In this document: positions 5,863 to 7,819 of the stretch, piece after piece | How positions within the stretch are numbered: position 1 is the first letter of the stretch | Layout of the letters: each line of letters opens with the position of its first letter | Assembly: GCA_002730985.1 (NCBI GenBank) | Contig: PCBP01000076.1 | Coordinates: 1-7,819 of the forward strand | Length of the DNA: 7,819 bases | Origin: Flavobacteriales bacterium | GTDB lineage: Bacteria; Bacteroidota; Bacteroidia; Flavobacteriales; BACL11 | Direction of reading: 5' to 3' | Program-made: the position numbers and the translations under genes | Notes under the pieces: generated by a model | The model's database searches: none | What the model was told of the DNA's origin: nothing | Seen by the model: only the letters and a program-made list of their open reading frames with translations

Positions 5863-7182
5863 ATGAAATTAGAAAATTTATTTAAAAGTGTATTATTTTC
5901 GAGCTTAATTATACTAAGCTCATGTTCAAAAGATAGTCCAACACCAGCTCCTACAAATCTTGATTGTAATGGAGTAGAAAATGGAACATCTTTAACAGAT
6001 GATTGTGGAGATTGTCAACAAGCATATATATATGATGTAGTTAGTCATACTGTAACATTGTTAGATGATACTACAGGTGTTGTTTTAGCAGGACCTACAG
6101 AAATGCTTATTATGCCAAATAACCCTATGAATCCTTATTGGAATGCGAATTGTGCAGGTAGCACTTATACTTTTTCATACCAAGGTCAGTCTACTGTAAG
6201 TTATGGAGGGCAAACTGCAAGATTAATCATGGCCTCTGAAATGCTAACGGCAGTAAATAGTTCTTCAACTACTCTAGCAGATTTGCTGTCTATGTGGAGT
6301 AATGATGGCTGGATTTGGGCAAGTGATGATGCTAATGCATCTTCTAAAAATGTTGGTGGAAAAACTGCTTCAGCTAGTGAAACTCCATTAACTAGTTCAG
6401 AATCATCTGCTGTAATCGATAAGTTTGTTGCATGGTTTACTGATTATTCTGATAATGTAGCACAAATCATGGATGGAGATGAAATAACTCATCCTGCTAT
6501 GGCTGGAACTGCTGGATGGGTTGAAAATCGTGAGCTTAATGCTCATGGATTTGAGTATGATCAATTTGTAGCTAAAACTTTAATTGGTGCAATGTGTCTT
6601 GACCAAGTTGTTAATGGGTATTTAAGTCCAACAAAATTAAATGTAGATAATACTGACAGATCAGGTGGCTATACTTCTATGGAGCATCATTGGGATGAAG
6701 GGTTTGGCTATGTTTATGGTAAATTTGGTCCAGAAAATGCGGAAGGAGACTTAAGTACTGATGGATTATTAGGAAAGTACTTAAACAAATCAGGTTTTGA
6801 AGCTGAAAAAGAAGCTGTATTTAATGCATTTATTGCTGGAAGACAAGCTATAGTAGATATGGACTATACTGAAAGAGATGCACAAGCATTAATAATAAAA
6901 AATAACTTATCAGTTGTAGTTGCTCAAAAAGCAGTTGACTACTTAACTGGTGCTGCGGCTGATGTTGCATTATTAAATGGTGATTATTTCCACGGCTTAT
7001 CTGAAGGTTATGGATTTATTATGAGTTTGCAATTCACTAATTTTAATGGAATACCATACTTTACACACGCTCAAGTTATGGATATGATTGCTGCGTTAGA
7101 AGCCGGAAATGGATTCTGGGACAGAACATCAATTGAATTATTAGATATGGCTAGTACTATTCAACTAGCTGCAGGATTATAA
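5863..7182 (+). CDS. DUF4856 domain lipoprotein with N-terminal Cys-rich module
   Basis: Predicted envelope lipoprotein of 439 residues: signal peptide 1-20 and lipobox LSSC with Cys21. Residues 31-100 form a module with C35, C48, C51 and C97 (DCNGVENG, DDCGDC) and a Met-rich stretch EMLIMPNNPMNPYW at 80-93. The DUF4856 domain follows from about 101 (YTFSYQGQSTVSYGGQTARL) to the C-terminus. It includes NAHGFEYDQ (H228, E231), MEHHWDEGFGY (H275, H276, E279) and YFHGLSEGYGF (H377, E381), and reads as mostly helical. Its biochemical function is not established. DUF4856 genes are commonly next to imelysin genes in Bacteroidota, as here, and imelysin-like proteins have been linked to iron uptake, so a periplasmic or surface metal-acquisition role is inferred. 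The HxxEY in 228-232 resembles the imelysin GxHxxE motif. Transcription probably starts at the TAnnTTTG box at 5814, under control of the tandem repeats. Confidence 0.85.
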   Translation: MKLENLFKSVLFSSLIILSSCSKDSPTPAPTNLDCNGVENGTSLTDDCGDCQQAYIYDVVSHTVTLLDDTTGVVLAGPTEMLIMPNNPMNPYWNANCAGSTYTFSYQGQSTVSYGGQTARLIMASEMLTAVNSSSTTLADLLSMWSNDGWIWASDDANASSKNVGGKTASASETPLTSSESSAVIDKFVAWFTDYSDNVAQIMDGDEITHPAMAGTAGWVENRELNAHGFEYDQFVAKTLIGAMCLDQVVNGYLSPTKLNVDNTDRSGGYTSMEHHWDEGFGYVYGKFGPENAEGDLSTDGLLGKYLNKSGFEAEKEAVFNAFIAGRQAIVDMDYTERDAQALIIKNNLSVVVAQKAVDYLTGAAADVALLNGDYFHGLSEGYGFIMSLQFTNFNGIPYFTHAQVMDMIAALEAGNGFWDRTSIELLDMASTIQLAAGL

Positions 7183-7202
7183 ATTGAAAACAAGTTTAAT
7201 AG

Positions 7203-7245
7203 AAAAAGAGGAGGTTCTTACTTCCTCTTTTTTTCTATTTTTTTA
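7203..7245 (+). terminator. Terminator or attenuator between the DUF4856 and imelysin genes
   Basis: AAAAAGAGGAGG (7203-7214) pairs with CTTCCTCTTTTT (7221-7232), 12 bp with one G-U and a 6-nt loop TTCTTA, followed by a long T-rich tract to 7245. It begins 20 bp after the DUF4856 stop. No TAnnTTTG box is present between it and the imelysin ATG at 7257, so the imelysin gene likely depends on readthrough and the hairpin would lower its expression relative to DUF4856. Confidence 0.75.
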
Positions 7246-7256
7246 AATAAAAGATT

Positions 7257-7819
7257 ATGAGAGAAAAATTATTATTTATTTTAAGTTTTATTGTAATATT
7301 ATCAGGTTGTCAAAATTCAACAAACAATGGAGATATAGATCCAATATTAGGATCTCGCAGTGAGTTGCTTGAAAATGTAACAAATAATATTATTTTACCA
7401 GCTCACGAAAATTTAAAGGATGAAATTGTAAATTTAAATGCTAAAGCACAAGATTTTACAAATAATCCAAATTCATTGAGTTTTAGTAAATTAAGAAATG
7501 CATATGTACAAACATACATTTCATGGCAATCTGTAGAAATGTTTTCTACTGGTAAAGCTGAAGAAATAGATTATGTAAAAAGCATGAATACATACCCTTG
7601 TAGTCCAGTGCGAATTAACACTAACCTAGAAAGTCAATCATATGATTTAAATCAGAGTAACTATCCTAGTTGGACAGCTCAAGGATTACCTTCATTAGAT
7701 TATATGTTATATGGATTAGATTTAGATTCTAATATGATTTTAGATTATTATATAGGCATTGATGGAACAAAATATTTAGATTATTTAAATAATGTGATTA
7801 CTCAAATGGAGACTAATAC
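7257..7819 (+). CDS. Imelysin-family (COG3489/M75-like) lipoprotein, 5' part
   Basis: The frame starts at ATG 7257 and runs open to the window end; 187 residues are complete and the 3' part is missing (full members are about 350-400 residues). Signal peptide 1-17, with lipobox LSGC and Cys18, predicts a periplasm- or surface-facing lipoprotein. The N-terminal helical half of the imelysin fold is recognisable: VTNNIILPAHENLKDEI at 41-57, LRNAYVQTYISWQSVEMF at 79-96, then INTNLESQS and GLPSLDYMLYG at 143-153. The last segment aligns with the imelysin GxHxxE signature but reads GxPxxD (G143, P145, D148). Imelysin-like proteins are associated with iron uptake in bacteria; peptidase activity should not be assumed. 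It sits 74 bp after the DUF4856 gene and probably shares its promoter. Further locus genes are expected to the right of the window. Confidence 0.85.
   Translation, partial: MREKLLFILSFIVILSGCQNSTNNGDIDPILGSRSELLENVTNNIILPAHENLKDEIVNLNAKAQDFTNNPNSLSFSKLRNAYVQTYISWQSVEMFSTGKAEEIDYVKSMNTYPCSPVRINTNLESQSYDLNQSNYPSWTAQGLPSLDYMLYGLDLDSNMILDYYIGIDGTKYLDYLNNVITQMETN

Overview
This AT-rich window carries seven protein genes and looks like chromosomal DNA from a Bacteroidota bacterium, probably a marine Flavobacteriia-type organism. The evidence is the gene content (B12-dependent ribonucleotide reductase of the type common in this phylum, Ig-like surface lipoprotein, DUF4856 plus imelysin lipoproteins), A-rich leaders with no Shine-Dalgarno sequence, and several -7 boxes matching the Bacteroidota consensus TAnnTTTG. 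No mobile element, CRISPR array, tRNA or rRNA is visible. The species cannot be named from the sequence.

Layout. Bases 1-2115 (+) are the 3' part of nrdJ, the adenosylcobalamin-dependent (class II) ribonucleotide reductase, cut by the window's left edge and closed by a clear terminator at 2139-2165. A TAnnTTTG promoter then leads into a lipoprotein gene with an Ig-like domain (2242-3333, +). This gene converges on, and overlaps by 14 bp, a nitrilase-superfamily amidase of the YafV/omega-amidase type (3320-4096, -). A structured 171-bp spacer (4097-4267) with a very strong symmetrical hairpin separates it from a minus-strand pair: a sterol desaturase/fatty acid hydroxylase family membrane enzyme (4746-5732) followed by a DoxX-like membrane protein (4268-4696).

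The right end is the most specialised part. A divergent control region (5733-5862) contains two nearly identical 28-bp tandem repeats lying exactly between two outward-facing TAnnTTTG boxes. Rightward it drives a DUF4856 lipoprotein (5863-7182) and then an imelysin-family lipoprotein (7257 to beyond the window end), separated by a terminator-like hairpin that could set their ratio. This resembles the imelysin-type iron-uptake loci of Bacteroidota. The DUF4856 protein carries an extra N-terminal Cys/Met-rich module that may bind metal, and the repeats are candidate operators for a metal-responsive regulator. Both functional readings are inference.

The other genes are ordinary housekeeping or accessory functions: deoxynucleotide synthesis, nitrogen/metabolite repair, and lipid modification. 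No wholly new system is evident; the repeat-controlled DUF4856-imelysin locus and the structured 4097-4267 spacer are the places to look first.
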